Below the pieces are notes generated by a model. It was given only the letters and a program-made list of their open reading frames with translations, made no database searches and was not told the DNA's origin. Below are positions 7,250 through 16,922 of a stretch of 64,000 nt of DNA, one piece after another; the stretch's first letter is position 1; each line of letters opens with the position of its first letter. Made by a program: the position numbers and the translations under genes. The stretch lies in assembly GCF_947498805.1 (NCBI RefSeq), contig NZ_CANMLT010000006.1, forward strand, positions 1-64,000, given 5' to 3'. Origin of the DNA: an uncultured Tenacibaculum sp. GTDB taxonomy: Bacteria; Bacteroidota; Bacteroidia; Flavobacteriales; Flavobacteriaceae.

Positions 7250-8575
7250 ATGAGCGTTTTAACTATAAAATTTAACAAAGGAGAAGTAACCGAAGAAAAC
7301 ATTTACATCGGTTTTGTTTCTGGAAGTACAGATGATGCGTTTAACATCAGTTATAAAGCTGGAGAATTTGAACCTCTTGAAGTTGATATTAAACCATTAA
7401 ACACCGAAGCTGGTGATGGAAATTGGTATTCTTACGAAGAACTAAAAGAAGGTGTTCAAGTAACGAACTTTAGTGGAAGAATTTATGTTTGTTACGGACA
7501 AGCTTGGACCGTACAAAATGCCTACTATGAACCTGCACAAAACATTACCGATCCTAATTTCTTTTTAAGATACGACAAAATGGAACTTACGTTTAATGGA
7601 GCTGCTACTGATGTGGCTGATTTAACAAGTATCGATTATTGGAGTATTCCTATGAAGTTAGAAACTTCATTAGATGGTTTAATTCCTGTACAAACCGATT
7701 ATGGTTTAGAACCTGGCGTTACTTCAAGCCAAGTGTACAACGCTCTAAATGGGTTAACACAGACTCCAAAGTCTGGATTAGCCAACGCAAAACCTGCTTT
7801 AGTCCCAGGAGATTTTACGCAACACTCAAATCAACCAGGATCTGGATTTGCAAGAATTATTGGTCCATCTTCATATCCACCAATTGGCGGAGTACCTATT
7901 ACACCATATCATTTGTTTGAATCGTATTTAACGTATTTAAACGACAATTTCGGAACATCTCCTAAAGCAGGAGCAGTTAGTATTAACGGTTTAGGAAAAG
8001 GTACTATTGCAACTATTGCAGGACATTTTAATGGTGTAGGGCCTAACGTACCAACATCAGGTCCACAAAGCGCTCAAGATTACAACTTAACGGCTTCTAT
8101 TGATGATAGTTTAGATATTACCTTAAGTGGAACTGTTGGAGGAAGTACTGTAACTATGGTATATAAAAAAGGTGATTTAATTAATCCTGATGGAATCTAT
8201 GGTGCCAATGCTATGTTCTCTTTAAATGGAGCTGCTAAACAAAGTCCAGCAAATGATGTATACGGATGGATTACTGGCGATTTATTAGCTGGTTTTAATA
8301 TTGGAGCAATTGGTTCTACAACTTCTATTAGTGGTACGGCAGCAGGTGCTATGAAAAGTAGTGATTGGTTTAGTAAAATACCAAACATAGAACTATTTGG
8401 AAATTTACAGAGTAACGATGCCTACTATAATGAGTACGCAGCTACTTTACAAACATTATCGCAAGCATATAACTTTGCATATTCAGATCGTTTCTCTGCG
8501 GTGCAGGTTTCTTTAAACCCTGCAAAAGTAAATACACTGGAAGTATCATTTTTTGATGTAGCTACTTTAGCATAA
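7250..8575 (+). CDS. GH64/thaumatin-like (osmotin-fold) protein, leaderless
   Basis: A 441-residue protein resembling glycoside hydrolase family 64 (beta-1,3-glucanase) and thaumatin-like proteins. Support: GRIYVCYGQAW (about 76-86), DPNFFLRYDKMELTF (101-115), SIDYWSIPM (127-135) and late QAYNFAYSDRFSAVQV, matching the GH64 ending with a YxFPYDD-like strand. E112 and D129 sit where the two acidic catalytic residues of GH64 are expected (from memory). Unlike true secreted glucanases it has no signal peptide. It could be an enzyme, or a non-catalytic carbohydrate-binding or structural relative. Largest member of the five-gene cluster. Confidence 0.65.
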   Translation: MSVLTIKFNKGEVTEENIYIGFVSGSTDDAFNISYKAGEFEPLEVDIKPLNTEAGDGNWYSYEELKEGVQVTNFSGRIYVCYGQAWTVQNAYYEPAQNITDPNFFLRYDKMELTFNGAATDVADLTSIDYWSIPMKLETSLDGLIPVQTDYGLEPGVTSSQVYNALNGLTQTPKSGLANAKPALVPGDFTQHSNQPGSGFARIIGPSSYPPIGGVPITPYHLFESYLTYLNDNFGTSPKAGAVSINGLGKGTIATIAGHFNGVGPNVPTSGPQSAQDYNLTASIDDSLDITLSGTVGGSTVTMVYKKGDLINPDGIYGANAMFSLNGAAKQSPANDVYGWITGDLLAGFNIGAIGSTTSISGTAAGAMKSSDWFSKIPNIELFGNLQSNDAYYNEYAATLQTLSQAYNFAYSDRFSAVQVSLNPAKVNTLEVSFFDVATLA

Positions 8576-8619
8576 CACATACCAAAAAACAATTCAATAA
8601 TAACTAAAACAGATTCAAA

Positions 8620-8928
8620 ATGTCAAACAATACAGCAACATCACCAATTAAAGGTATTAAAAGAATGGGAGGTCTTGAAATCTCTTACAATATCGATACC
8701 ACAACTAATATCATTACCACTTCATCAAATTTTGATGGATTAGAATTAGGAAAGGGAACTATGAATCCTGAAAACCCTAAACAAACTTTATGGAAAAATA
8801 CAGGGATACAACAATTTAGTGGAGAGCTTACTACCAACTACTTCAATTCTTCAATAGAATGTACATTTGAAATTACCGAGTATGGTCAAGTTGTTTATAA
8901 AAACAAAGAAACTGTTGTTAAGTGGTAA
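8620..8928 (+). CDS. Hypothetical small beta-rich protein
   Basis: A 102-residue protein without signal peptide, starting MSNNTATSPIKGIKRMGG and composed of alternating strands (LEISYNIDTT, ECTFEITEYGQVVYKNK). It lies 44 bp after the GH64-like gene and 31 bp before a 58-residue gene, so co-transcription is likely. No recognised family. Confidence 0.7.
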   Translation: MSNNTATSPIKGIKRMGGLEISYNIDTTTNIITTSSNFDGLELGKGTMNPENPKQTLWKNTGIQQFSGELTTNYFNSSIECTFEITEYGQVVYKNKETVVKW

Positions 8929-8959
8929 CTATTTATAAACCTAAAATAAAACTAATCTT

Positions 8960-9136
8960 ATGAAAACTTTAGACAAAAAAGAAGTCTCTGTTGATTATGA
9001 AGTAATCGTATCGGAGCCAAAAACAACAGAAGAATTTGTTGAATTTTTAAGAAGCCAAGGCTTTAAAGGAAATGTAGGTGTGAATCCTAATTATCCTCAA
9101 AAAGTTTGGTTAGGACCTAACCCAAATATTAAATAG
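8960..9136 (+). CDS. Small hypothetical protein, 58 aa
   Basis: An open frame of 58 codons from ATG 8960 to TAG 9134-9136. The protein starts MKTLDKKEVSVDYEVIVSEP, has a helix TTEEFVEFLRSQGFKG, and ends in PNYPQKVWLGPNPNIK. It is soluble with no signal. Spacing of 31 bp from the upstream gene, the same AT-rich leader style, and the hairpin just after it (9172) argue that it is real and ends the cluster. Function unknown; a chaperone-like or inhibitor role would be a guess. Confidence 0.6.
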   Translation: MKTLDKKEVSVDYEVIVSEPKTTEEFVEFLRSQGFKGNVGVNPNYPQKVWLGPNPNIK

Positions 9137-9171
9137 GTTACTATATTCTAAGTGAATATGAGTTTATATAG

Positions 9172-9201
9172 TATGCGCTTCTTTTAGTTAAGAAGCGCAT
9201 A
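9172..9201. terminator. Terminator hairpin between the cluster and ade
   Basis: TATGCGCTTCTT pairs perfectly with AAGAAGCGCATA around TTAGTT. It lies between convergent genes and probably serves both, with T tracts short on either side. Confidence 0.75.
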
Positions 9202-9219
9202 TTTCATATATTAAAACCA

Positions 9220-10851
9220 TTATTTTACTTCAACAGAAGTAAACTGAAATGTACTTCCGTTAAATAATCCTTTGTCTGATAACTTTAATGCTGGTATTAC
9301 CAATAGTGCCATAAAAGACAAGGTCATATAAGGCGCTCTTAAAGAACTACCCATAGCTTTCGCCATCGCATCCAATTCAGCATATGCCTTTCCTATTTCT
9401 TCTGCTGGTTTATCACTCATAATTCCTGCTACAGGTAAAGCAACCACTTTTTCTTCTGTATTAGAAACAGCACAAATTCCACCTTTGTTTTCAATTAACA
9501 AGTTTACTGCTTTGCAAATTGCTTCATCTGAAACTCCAACAGCAATGATATTATGAGAATCATGTCCTACAGAACTTGCAATAGCTCCTTCTTTTAATCC
9601 GAAGTTTTTTATAAATGCTATAGAAGGCTCTGCATTTTTATAACGGTTTACCACCGTCATTTTTAACACATCGTTTTCAGTATTTGAAACTAGGTTTCCA
9701 TCTTTAATTAAAGAATCTACTTCAATTTCATTGGTTACCAACTCTCCATCTAAAGCTTCAATTACTCTGATTTTTTCTGATGCTGAATGAAATTCAAAAT
9801 CACTTACCTCCTTTTTATCTGTATCAAAATTATTTAATACTTCAAAATCTACATGCTTTACAAACGATTTTCCATTCTCAGCAACCAACTCTCCATCGAT
9901 ATAGGTTTTGATTACGTTGAATTTTTCTAAGTCTTCCACTACAATAAAATCAGCCTCGTCTCCTTCTTTTAATAACCCTACATCTAAATTATAATGTTTT
10001 ACAGGATTTATACAAGCTGCCTGCAATACTTTGAATACATCCATTCCTTTGGCTACCGCTCTTTCACAAAGTTGATTTAAATGGCCTACTAACAAATCAT
10101 CTGGATGCTTATCATCAGAGCAGAACATCATATTTTCATAGTGTTCTGGAAGTAGATCAATCAATGCTTCAAAATTCTTAGCTGCACTTCCTTCACGAAC
10201 AATTACCTTCATTCCTTTTTGTAGCTTTTCTAAAGCCTCCTCATAAGTAAAACATTCGTGATCGGTATAAATACCAGCAGCAATATATTTGTCTAAATCT
10301 TCTCCTCTAACTCCCGGTGCATGTCCATCTACAGGCTTGTTGTAATGTTTCGCCCAAGCTATCTTTTTTAATACTTCTTCATCTTGATAAATAACTCCAG
10401 GGTAATTCATCATCTCTGCCAAATACTTAATATCTGGGTTCTCCATCATTTTTTTGATGTCATCAGAATCAATTACAGCTCCTGCACTTTCAAAAGAAGT
10501 TGCTGGTACGCAAGAAGGCGCTCCAAAATTAAATTTTAACGGTACCTTCTTTCCGTTTTCTATCATAAAATCAACTCCTTTTACACCTAATACATTGGCA
10601 ATTTCATGCGGATCTGAAACTGTAGCTACTGTACCATGTGTTACCGCTATTTTAGCAAATTCTGAAGGTACCAACATAGAACTTTCTATGTGAATATGTG
10701 CATCTACGAAACCAGGTAATATATAATTCTCTATAGAATGATCTGTTTCTTTAACAGCCACTATTTTCCCATTGGCTACCTCAACTTCTCCTTTAAAAAT
10801 TCGTTTGTTTTCTATATCAACTATATTTCCTTGTATTTTCATATGATTCAA
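9220..10851 (-). CDS. ade: Adenine deaminase
   Basis: Converts adenine to hypoxanthine and ammonia in purine salvage. The 543-residue protein belongs to the amidohydrolase superfamily: metal-binding HIH (H52, H54) in [23 protein letters not shown], a GHAPG segment, the [11 protein letters not shown] signature and a C-terminal VGHDSHNI segment typical of Ade. Length is normal. A second Met three codons in is an alternative start. Monocistronic on the minus strand. Confidence 0.95.
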   Translation of the reverse strand: MNHMKIQGNIVDIENKRIFKGEVEVANGKIVAVKETDHSIENYILPGFVDAHIHIESSMLVPSEFAKIAVTHGTVATVSDPHEIANVLGVKGVDFMIENGKKVPLKFNFGAPSCVPATSFESAGAVIDSDDIKKMMENPDIKYLAEMMNYPGVIYQDEEVLKKIAWAKHYNKPVDGHAPGVRGEDLDKYIAAGIYTDHECFTYEEALEKLQKGMKVIVREGSAAKNFEALIDLLPEHYENMMFCSDDKHPDDLLVGHLNQLCERAVAKGMDVFKVLQAACINPVKHYNLDVGLLKEGDEADFIVVEDLEKFNVIKTYIDGELVAENGKSFVKHVDFEVLNNFDTDKKEVSDFEFHSASEKIRVIEALDGELVTNEIEVDSLIKDGNLVSNTENDVLKMTVVNRYKNAEPSIAFIKNFGLKEGAIASSVGHDSHNIIAVGVSDEAICKAVNLLIENKGGICAVSNTEEKVVALPVAGIMSDKPAEEIGKAYAELDAMAKAMGSSLRAPYMTLSFMALLVIPALKLSDKGLFNGSTFQFTSVEVK

Positions 10852-10883
10852 AATTAAGACTGCTAAAATAGGTAGTATTTCTG

Positions 10884-10914
10884 CATAAAAAAAGCATCCA
10901 ATTGGATGCTTTTT
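10884..10914 (-). terminator. Rho-independent terminator of pckA
   Basis: On the minus strand a stem AAAAAGCATCC / GGATGCTTTTT with a minimal AATT loop, followed by a T run, 11 bp after the pckA stop. Confidence 0.88.
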
Positions 10915-10924
10915 ATTTTATCTA

Positions 10925-12535
10925 TTATTTAGCGCTTGGTGGCCCTCCTGCTAAAATCTCTTCGTTTGCATATTCTTCAAACTTCTTAAAGTTTTCTCTA
11001 AATGAATCTGCTAACTTATGAGCTGTTTTATAATATTCTTCGTCATTATTCCAAGCTTGACGTTGGCTTAATAATTCTGAAGGTATTCCAGGACATTGTC
11101 TTGGTTGTGCTAACCCAAATACAGAGTGAATGTGGTAATTCTCATGAGTAATCTCTTGAGGTAACCCACCAGTTAACGCTGCATTAATCATAGCACGTGT
11201 GTACTTTAATTTCATTCTATCTCCTACTCCGTAAGGTCCTGCAAACCATCCTGTGTTTACTAACCATACGTTTACACCAGTTTCTTTCATCTTCTCACTT
11301 AACATTTCTGCATAACGAGTTGGGTGTAATGGCATAAATGGTGCTCCAAAACAAGCTGAGAAACTTGGTTGTGGCTCCGTAACTCCTGCCTCAGTACCTG
11401 CTACTTTTGCAGTATAACCTGAAATAAAGTGATATGCTGCTTGCCCAGGTGTTAATCTTGAGATCGGAGGTAATACTCCAAATGCATCTGCTGTTAAGAA
11501 GAAAATATTCTTTGGATTCTTTCCTATAGATGGTGTTTGAATATTCTCAATATGGTAAATAGGATAACTTACACGTGTATTTTGAGTAATAGATGTATCG
11601 TTGAAATCTACTTTCTTCTCTCCATCCATTACAATATTCTCTAAAATTGCTCCTCTCTTGATAGCACCATAAATTTCTGGCTCTTTTTCTTGAGATAAGT
11701 CAATTACTTTTGCATAACAACCTCCTTCGAAGTTGAATACTGAATTCTCAGAAGTCCAACCATGCTCGTCATCTCCAATTAAACTACGGTTTGGATCTGT
11801 AGATAAAGTAGTTTTTCCTGTTCCTGATAATCCGAAGAAAATAGCAGTATCTCCTTCTTTACCAACATTTGCAGAACAGTGCATTGGTAAAGTATTTTTG
11901 AATACTGGTAAGATAAAGTTTAACGCAGAGAAAATTCCTTTTTTGATTTCTCCTGTATATCCAGTACCACCAATTAACGCTACTTTTTTACTAAAGTTTA
12001 AGATAGCAAAGTTATGCTGACGTGTTCCATCAACTGCTGGATCAGCCATAAAACCTGGAGCATTAACTACAGTCCATTCTGGAGAAAAATCTTTTAATTC
12101 TTCTGCTGTTGGACGTAAAAACATGTTATAAGCAAACATGTTACTCCATGGATATTCGTTTACTACTCTAATGTTTAATTTATAGTCTTCATCTGCACAT
12201 GCATAACTATCACGTACAAAAACCTCCTTACCAGAAAGGTAAGCAGTTACTTTATCGTATAATTTATCAAATTTGTCTGAATCAAATGGAATGTTGATAT
12301 CTCCCCACCAAATTTCATCCTTCGTGATATCATCTTTAACGATGAAACGGTCCATGGGAGAACGTCCTGTAAACTCTCCAGTTTTAACAGCTATCGCTCC
12401 AAAACTAGATTCTTCTCCTTGTCCTTTTTCAATTGTAATATCATGTAACTCGTCTGAAGTCAATTGATAACGCACGGTAGCATCTGTTATACCAAGATTG
12501 TCTATCGAAATCGTTTTCGCATCAAGATTTGTCAT
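10925..12535 (-). CDS. pckA: Phosphoenolpyruvate carboxykinase (ATP)
   Basis: Interconverts oxaloacetate and PEP with ATP; key step of gluconeogenesis. The 536-residue protein shows kinase-1a GLSGTGKTT (235-243), the metal-binding DDEHGW (255-260) and the PCK signature around LIGGTGYTGEIKKG (188-200). Length matches the ATP-dependent family. Its promoter region carries an interrupted palindrome overlapping a TAnnTTTG box (see 12566-12587), which suggests direct repression or activation. Confidence 0.97.
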   Translation of the reverse strand: MTNLDAKTISIDNLGITDATVRYQLTSDELHDITIEKGQGEESSFGAIAVKTGEFTGRSPMDRFIVKDDITKDEIWWGDINIPFDSDKFDKLYDKVTAYLSGKEVFVRDSYACADEDYKLNIRVVNEYPWSNMFAYNMFLRPTAEELKDFSPEWTVVNAPGFMADPAVDGTRQHNFAILNFSKKVALIGGTGYTGEIKKGIFSALNFILPVFKNTLPMHCSANVGKEGDTAIFFGLSGTGKTTLSTDPNRSLIGDDEHGWTSENSVFNFEGGCYAKVIDLSQEKEPEIYGAIKRGAILENIVMDGEKKVDFNDTSITQNTRVSYPIYHIENIQTPSIGKNPKNIFFLTADAFGVLPPISRLTPGQAAYHFISGYTAKVAGTEAGVTEPQPSFSACFGAPFMPLHPTRYAEMLSEKMKETGVNVWLVNTGWFAGPYGVGDRMKLKYTRAMINAALTGGLPQEITHENYHIHSVFGLAQPRQCPGIPSELLSQRQAWNNDEEYYKTAHKLADSFRENFKKFEEYANEEILAGGPPSAK

Positions 12536-12565
12536 CTTAAAATATTTTAGTTGTGTTTTATTTTC

Positions 12566-12587
12566 GACAAAAATAGTTCTTTTTGTC
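12566..12587 (-). promoter_or_regulatory. pckA promoter -7 element within an 8+8 palindrome
   Basis: GACAAAAA - 6 bp - TTTTTGTC is a perfect dyad. On the minus strand it contains TATTTTTG, a match to the Bacteroidota -7 consensus TAnnTTTG, about 33 bp before the pckA ATG. A dyad covering the -7 box is a natural repressor site. Confidence 0.5.
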
Positions 12588-12619
12588 TAAACTCATTAAT
12601 CATAGAAAAATTTTATCAA

Positions 12620-13003
12620 CTATTCTTTTTTGATAACTTTTTCGACGAAACGTAAACAAAGTAAAATCCACCCTACAATTAACAAAACTCCTCCTAAAGG
12701 TGTTATAAACCAAATACTTTTGGCAGGCACTCCTCCAAGGTAAATAGTATAAATAGAACCTGAAAACAATAGAATACCCCCTATCAAAAATGTACTTATG
12801 GTTCTTTTTTGTTTTTCTGAAAAACCTGCAAACATGTTTACAAAAAGCAAGAGTAACACATGAAAAAACTGGTATCTCACCGCTGTTTCAAAACTTTGCA
12901 TAGCTTCTGGACTTAATTTTGATTTTAATGCATGCGCTCCAAAGGCTCCTAGAATTACTGCGATTACTCCTAAAACGGATGCTATTGTTAAATTTTTATA
13001 CAT
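12620..13003 (-). CDS. DUF423 family membrane protein
   Basis: A 127-residue protein with four hydrophobic helices. N-terminal LGAFGAHALKSKLSPEAM is the family signature of DUF423 (YgdD-like), followed by VRYQFFHVLLLL and GSIYTIYLGG. Role unknown. It sits between pckA and a divergent saccharopine dehydrogenase-like gene. Confidence 0.9.
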   Translation of the reverse strand: MYKNLTIASVLGVIAVILGAFGAHALKSKLSPEAMQSFETAVRYQFFHVLLLLFVNMFAGFSEKQKRTISTFLIGGILLFSGSIYTIYLGGVPAKSIWFITPLGGVLLIVGWILLCLRFVEKVIKKE

Positions 13004-13082
13004 TTTATCTATTTTTGTTTAATTTTAAACTTTTTTAGCGATATTGTCGCCTCAAACATTAGATAACAAAAGTACATTATAA

Positions 13083-14453
13083 ATGAGAAAAATATTAATT
13101 ATAGGTGCAGGTAGATCGAGCTCTTCTCTAATAAAATACTTACTAGATAAGTCGTCAAACGAAAACTTACATATTACTATTGGTGATGTTTCTGTTGAAA
13201 ACGCACAAGCAAAAATTAACAACCACCCAAATGCAACTGCTGTTCAATTAGATGTTTTTAATGAAGAACAACGTGTTGAAGCTATCCAAAATGCAGATAT
13301 TGTGATATCAATGTTACCAGCTCGTTTTCATATTGAAGTTGCTAAAGATTGTGTTACCTATGATAAACACATGGTAACTGCTTCTTATATTTCTAAGGAG
13401 ATGCAAGCTTTAGATGAAGCTGCAAAAGAAAAAGGATTAGTATTTATGAACGAGATTGGTTTAGACCCAGGTATTGATCATATGAGTGCTATGCAAATTA
13501 TAGATAGAATTCATGATCATGGTGCTAAAATGTTATTATTCGAATCTTTTTGTGGTGGTTTAGTAGCTCCAGAAAGTGATACCAATTTATGGAACTATAA
13601 GTTTACTTGGAATCCAAGAAATGTGGTTTTAGCAGGGCAAGGTGGAGCTGCCATGTTTAGACAAGAAAACACATATAAATACATTCCATATCACAAGTTA
13701 TTTAGAAGAACTGAGTTTTTAGATATTGAAGGACATGGAAAATTTGAAGCGTATGCTAACCGTGATTCTTTATCATATACAAACGTTTATGGTTTAGATG
13801 ATATTCCAACCATGTATCGTGGAACGATTAGAAAAGTTGGCTTTTCTAGAGCTTGGAACGCTTTTGTTCAATTAGGAATGACAGATGATACTTATACGAT
13901 TGAAGATTCTGAAAATATGAGCTATCGTGATTTCACCAATCTTTTCTTAGCGTATTCTCCATCTGATTCAGTAGAATTAAAGTTCCGTTCGTATTTAAAA
14001 ATTGATCAGGATGATATTATGTGGGATAAGTTCTTAGAGTTAGATTTATTTGATCCTACTAAAAGAGTGGAATTAAAGAATGCTACTCCTGCTCAGATTT
14101 TACAGAAAATTTTATCTGAAAAGTGGACTTTAGAAGCAGATGATAAAGATATGATTGTAATGCATCATAAATTCGGATACCAGTATAAAGAAGAAAAACG
14201 CCAGATAGAAAGTAGTATGGTTATTAAAGGTGATGATCAAACCTATACTGCTATGGCAAAAACCGTTGGTTTACCAGTTGCAATGGCTGCTGTACGTATT
14301 TTAAATGGAGAAATTACTACTCCTGGAGTACAATTACCAATTACTAAAGAGGTATACGAACCAATCTTAAAAGAATTAGAAGATTACGGAATTACTTTTG
14401 TGGAGAAAAAAGTTCCTTATTTAGGATATAATCCAGAAAGTGTAAAAGGATAG
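13083..14453 (+). CDS. Saccharopine dehydrogenase family protein
   Basis: A 456-residue NAD(P)-dependent enzyme. The Rossmann fingerprint IIGAGRSSSSLIKYLL (about 5-20) is followed by the saccharopine-dehydrogenase catalytic domain with NEIGLDPGIDHMSAM and CGGLVAPESDTNLWNYKFTW. Family members form or cleave saccharopine in lysine catabolism; carboxynorspermidine synthases are relatives. The DPGIDH and GGL(V/P)AP features favour the glutamate-forming saccharopine dehydrogenase group. No partner gene is adjacent to settle the substrate. Confidence 0.85.
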   Translation: MRKILIIGAGRSSSSLIKYLLDKSSNENLHITIGDVSVENAQAKINNHPNATAVQLDVFNEEQRVEAIQNADIVISMLPARFHIEVAKDCVTYDKHMVTASYISKEMQALDEAAKEKGLVFMNEIGLDPGIDHMSAMQIIDRIHDHGAKMLLFESFCGGLVAPESDTNLWNYKFTWNPRNVVLAGQGGAAMFRQENTYKYIPYHKLFRRTEFLDIEGHGKFEAYANRDSLSYTNVYGLDDIPTMYRGTIRKVGFSRAWNAFVQLGMTDDTYTIEDSENMSYRDFTNLFLAYSPSDSVELKFRSYLKIDQDDIMWDKFLELDLFDPTKRVELKNATPAQILQKILSEKWTLEADDKDMIVMHHKFGYQYKEEKRQIESSMVIKGDDQTYTAMAKTVGLPVAMAAVRILNGEITTPGVQLPITKEVYEPILKELEDYGITFVEKKVPYLGYNPESVKG

Positions 14454-14474
14454 TTTCCCCTAAAAAACTATATT

Positions 14475-14515
14475 AATTCCTCAAATTTATTAGTAAATTT
14501 GGGGAATTATTTTTA
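14475..14515 (+). terminator. Terminator after the saccharopine dehydrogenase-like gene
   Basis: AATTCCTCAAATTTA pairs with TAAATTTGGGGAATT with one mismatch around TTAG, then ATTTTTAT. This hairpin occupies any upstream extension of the next gene and supports its ATG at 14550. Confidence 0.75.
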
Positions 14516-14549
14516 TCAAAAAAAAGCATTGAAAAAACACACATTGATT

Positions 14550-15473
14550 ATGAAAAAAACAAAAAACTCATTCGTATTTTCTAAAACAAACTTTATTCAT
14601 TCCTTATTATTGGTATGCATATTTTTAGTACTAAGCAGTTGTTCAAGCAACACTGAAAATGCAAATAGTTCAGGTGGTGGTTCAGTTACTATAAAACCAA
14701 CAAATATTGTACATGAAGGAAGTATTGTTCTTAAAAATCAACAACAACTTAACGCTTTTGCACAAAAAGGCTATACCAGTGTTAATGGAACCTTAACAAT
14801 TGGAGAATTCCCTAAGTGTGACATAACTTCATTAGAAGGATTAAAAAGTTTAACCAAAATTAATGGCTGCCTAATTATTATAGGTACGATTGATTTAAAC
14901 TCTCTTCAAGGATTAAACAATATCACATCGACTGAATGTATATCTATTACAGATGCAAAAAAACTAACAAATATTGACCCATTAAAAAACTTAAAATCAA
15001 TTATTGATAATGATTTAACCGATGGAGTTTGGATGTCTATAATATCTGGAAACGATAATCTAATTGATATAGATGGGTTAAGTGGTATTGAAAACTATGT
15101 AGGCGCATTACAAATATTCAATAACAAAGCCCTACTTAACCTTGATGGATTAAAAAATATAAACTCATTTAATACTTTTAGCGTGGCAATAAGACAAAAT
15201 GAAAGTCTTAATAACCTTAATGGGCTATCAGCTGTTAATTCTATAGATAATGTTTTAGAAATTTCTGATAACGAAAATTTAAAAAGCCTTGATGGTTTAA
15301 ATAATTTAAATTCTGTAAAAAGGTTTTGTCATATAACAGGGAATAGTAAATTAAAAAACCTATGTGCAATAAAAGGTTTAGCTAATAATGGAGAAAATTT
15401 CACTTTAGATATTCGCAGTAATGGATACAATCCTACTCGACAAGATCTAATTAATGGAGACTGCCTTCAATAA
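14550..15473 (+). CDS. Lipoprotein with receptor L-domain-like leucine-rich repeats
   Basis: A 307-residue outer-membrane or surface lipoprotein. The lipobox is LSSC with C31. The body (about 75-290) is made of repeats of the kind LxxLxGLxxLxxIxGxLxIxxN, matching receptor L-domain or LRR solenoids found in many Bacteroidota surface proteins. I chose the ATG at 14550 because upstream in-frame codons fall in a terminator hairpin. Probable role is binding at the cell surface; the ligand is unknown. Confidence 0.8.
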   Translation: MKKTKNSFVFSKTNFIHSLLLVCIFLVLSSCSSNTENANSSGGGSVTIKPTNIVHEGSIVLKNQQQLNAFAQKGYTSVNGTLTIGEFPKCDITSLEGLKSLTKINGCLIIIGTIDLNSLQGLNNITSTECISITDAKKLTNIDPLKNLKSIIDNDLTDGVWMSIISGNDNLIDIDGLSGIENYVGALQIFNNKALLNLDGLKNINSFNTFSVAIRQNESLNNLNGLSAVNSIDNVLEISDNENLKSLDGLNNLNSVKRFCHITGNSKLKNLCAIKGLANNGENFTLDIRSNGYNPTRQDLINGDCLQ

Positions 15474-15509
15474 TTACTTCCAACAACAATTAAGTTTAAA
15501 GTAAATTAA

Positions 15510-15632
15510 ACGATAAACACTCAAAACTATTCACGAAGACAACTATTCTTGCAAGGAAAACTTCCTTATTTTAAGGATGAAATCTTGAAAGAATTAAAAG
15601 ATAATTTATTTAGAATATTAAAACTATTTTAA
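15510..15632 (+). pseudogene. Possible 3' remnant of a gene (40 codons, no start)
   Basis: In the 207-bp gap between two lipoprotein genes, one frame stays open for 40 codons. It ends in a charged amphipathic stretch with LPYFKDEILKELKDN and RILKLF. It has no ATG and lacks the composition of the surrounding spacer. It may be the decayed end of a duplicated gene. Support is weak. Confidence 0.2.
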
Positions 15633-15680
15633 ATCAATTCCAATTTCAAACTATCAAATTCATATTTTTTTTTATCACAA

Positions 15681-16913
15681 ATGAACAGTTCTAAACTTAT
15701 AAAAGGTCTTGCACTATATTTTTTCGTAACAATTATAATTTCTTGTTCGAGCAATGAAATATCTCCTAAGATAATGATTGAAAAGATATCACCTCAATCT
15801 GCTGGTATTGGAGATGAAATTACCATTCAATTTTCTGGATTACCAAAAAATACTCAAATAGATCATTCTTCAGTAAAGTTTAATGATATTGAAAGTGAAA
15901 TTACAAACATCTCAAATAATGAAATAAAATGTATAGTCCCGCCTCATGCAAAGGATGGAGAAATTTCGATAAAAGTCAATAATTATTCAACGACTTCTTC
16001 TGAAAAATTTTCAGTAAAATTTAAGAAATACCCTCAAATACACTACTTCTCTAAAGGGAGTTTTGCCTATGGAGGGTTTAGTTTACGAAAGTTAAATTAT
16101 AATAAAGATGAAAACACTTATGACGAACAACTTATTTCTCGTTCTCCAAAGTTTTCAGATCGAATAAAAAAAATAGTCTATAACAAAGAACATAAACAGT
16201 TTATAATTTACATAGGGCAATGTCCAGGAGCATATTTTACCTATAATTTAAATACCAAAAGGTGGAATTACTATAATATTTATTCTTCTTGTTCTTCTTC
16301 ACATGCAAATGGCGTAATAACAATATTTATAGATTCTAATCAAAATAAAACATATTCTTTTATGGATAAAAGTTTTGATAGAAACTTATACCTCTCTGAA
16401 ATAGATAATGAAGGTAAAGTAATAAACATTAAAAAACTTGGAGAAAATTTATATTCTTCTTACATAGAATCTAATCTCTTTATTCCTTCGAAAAATGCTG
16501 TTGTTTATTTTGACACTGAAGATGAAAAGTATTTTTTACACGAAATGAATACTACAACAAATGAATTCACTAAAAAAGAGGTTAAAGTAAATACGGACGA
16601 ATTTGACTTACTTGCTAATACAAAACTATTTTATTTAAAAAAGAGTAATAGCGTCCTTATTGTAAATTCAGACTCTGACAGTGTATTTCAATTAAACTTA
16701 AATAACTATACCGTTAGCAAAATAAACACCTCAGGAGAACACGTAAGTTTTATTCACTCAATAAATATTTCACCAAGTACGGACTATTTAATTATCAATA
16801 ATATTCGTGGTTATATTATGGATTTAACAAGTTTCAAAATAGAAAAAATAAATAGCTCCATGAACAAAAACGTAGAGGTTAAAAAAGAGGATGATTTTAT
16901 AATAATAGATTAA
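15681..16913 (+). CDS. IPT/TIG-domain lipoprotein
   Basis: A 410-residue lipoprotein: lipobox ISC with C22, then an IPT/TIG immunoglobulin-like domain (about 30-115; ISPQSAGIGDEITIQFSGLP at its start), then about 290 residues with repeated strands and aromatic YxFxD-like segments, possibly a beta-propeller. Such Bacteroidota lipoproteins are surface binding proteins. It follows the LRR lipoprotein on the same strand, 207 bp away. No specific ligand can be assigned. Confidence 0.75.
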   Translation: MNSSKLIKGLALYFFVTIIISCSSNEISPKIMIEKISPQSAGIGDEITIQFSGLPKNTQIDHSSVKFNDIESEITNISNNEIKCIVPPHAKDGEISIKVNNYSTTSSEKFSVKFKKYPQIHYFSKGSFAYGGFSLRKLNYNKDENTYDEQLISRSPKFSDRIKKIVYNKEHKQFIIYIGQCPGAYFTYNLNTKRWNYYNIYSSCSSSHANGVITIFIDSNQNKTYSFMDKSFDRNLYLSEIDNEGKVINIKKLGENLYSSYIESNLFIPSKNAVVYFDTEDEKYFLHEMNTTTNEFTKKEVKVNTDEFDLLANTKLFYLKKSNSVLIVNSDSDSVFQLNLNNYTVSKINTSGEHVSFIHSINISPSTDYLIINNIRGYIMDLTSFKIEKINSSMNKNVEVKKEDDFIIID

Positions 16914-16922
16914 ACACTTAAC

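Noticed and set aside
7639..7920. Open frame of 93 codons inside the GH64-like gene
   Set aside because: Another frame of the real gene, rich in Trp, Arg and Ser by chance; no start signal.
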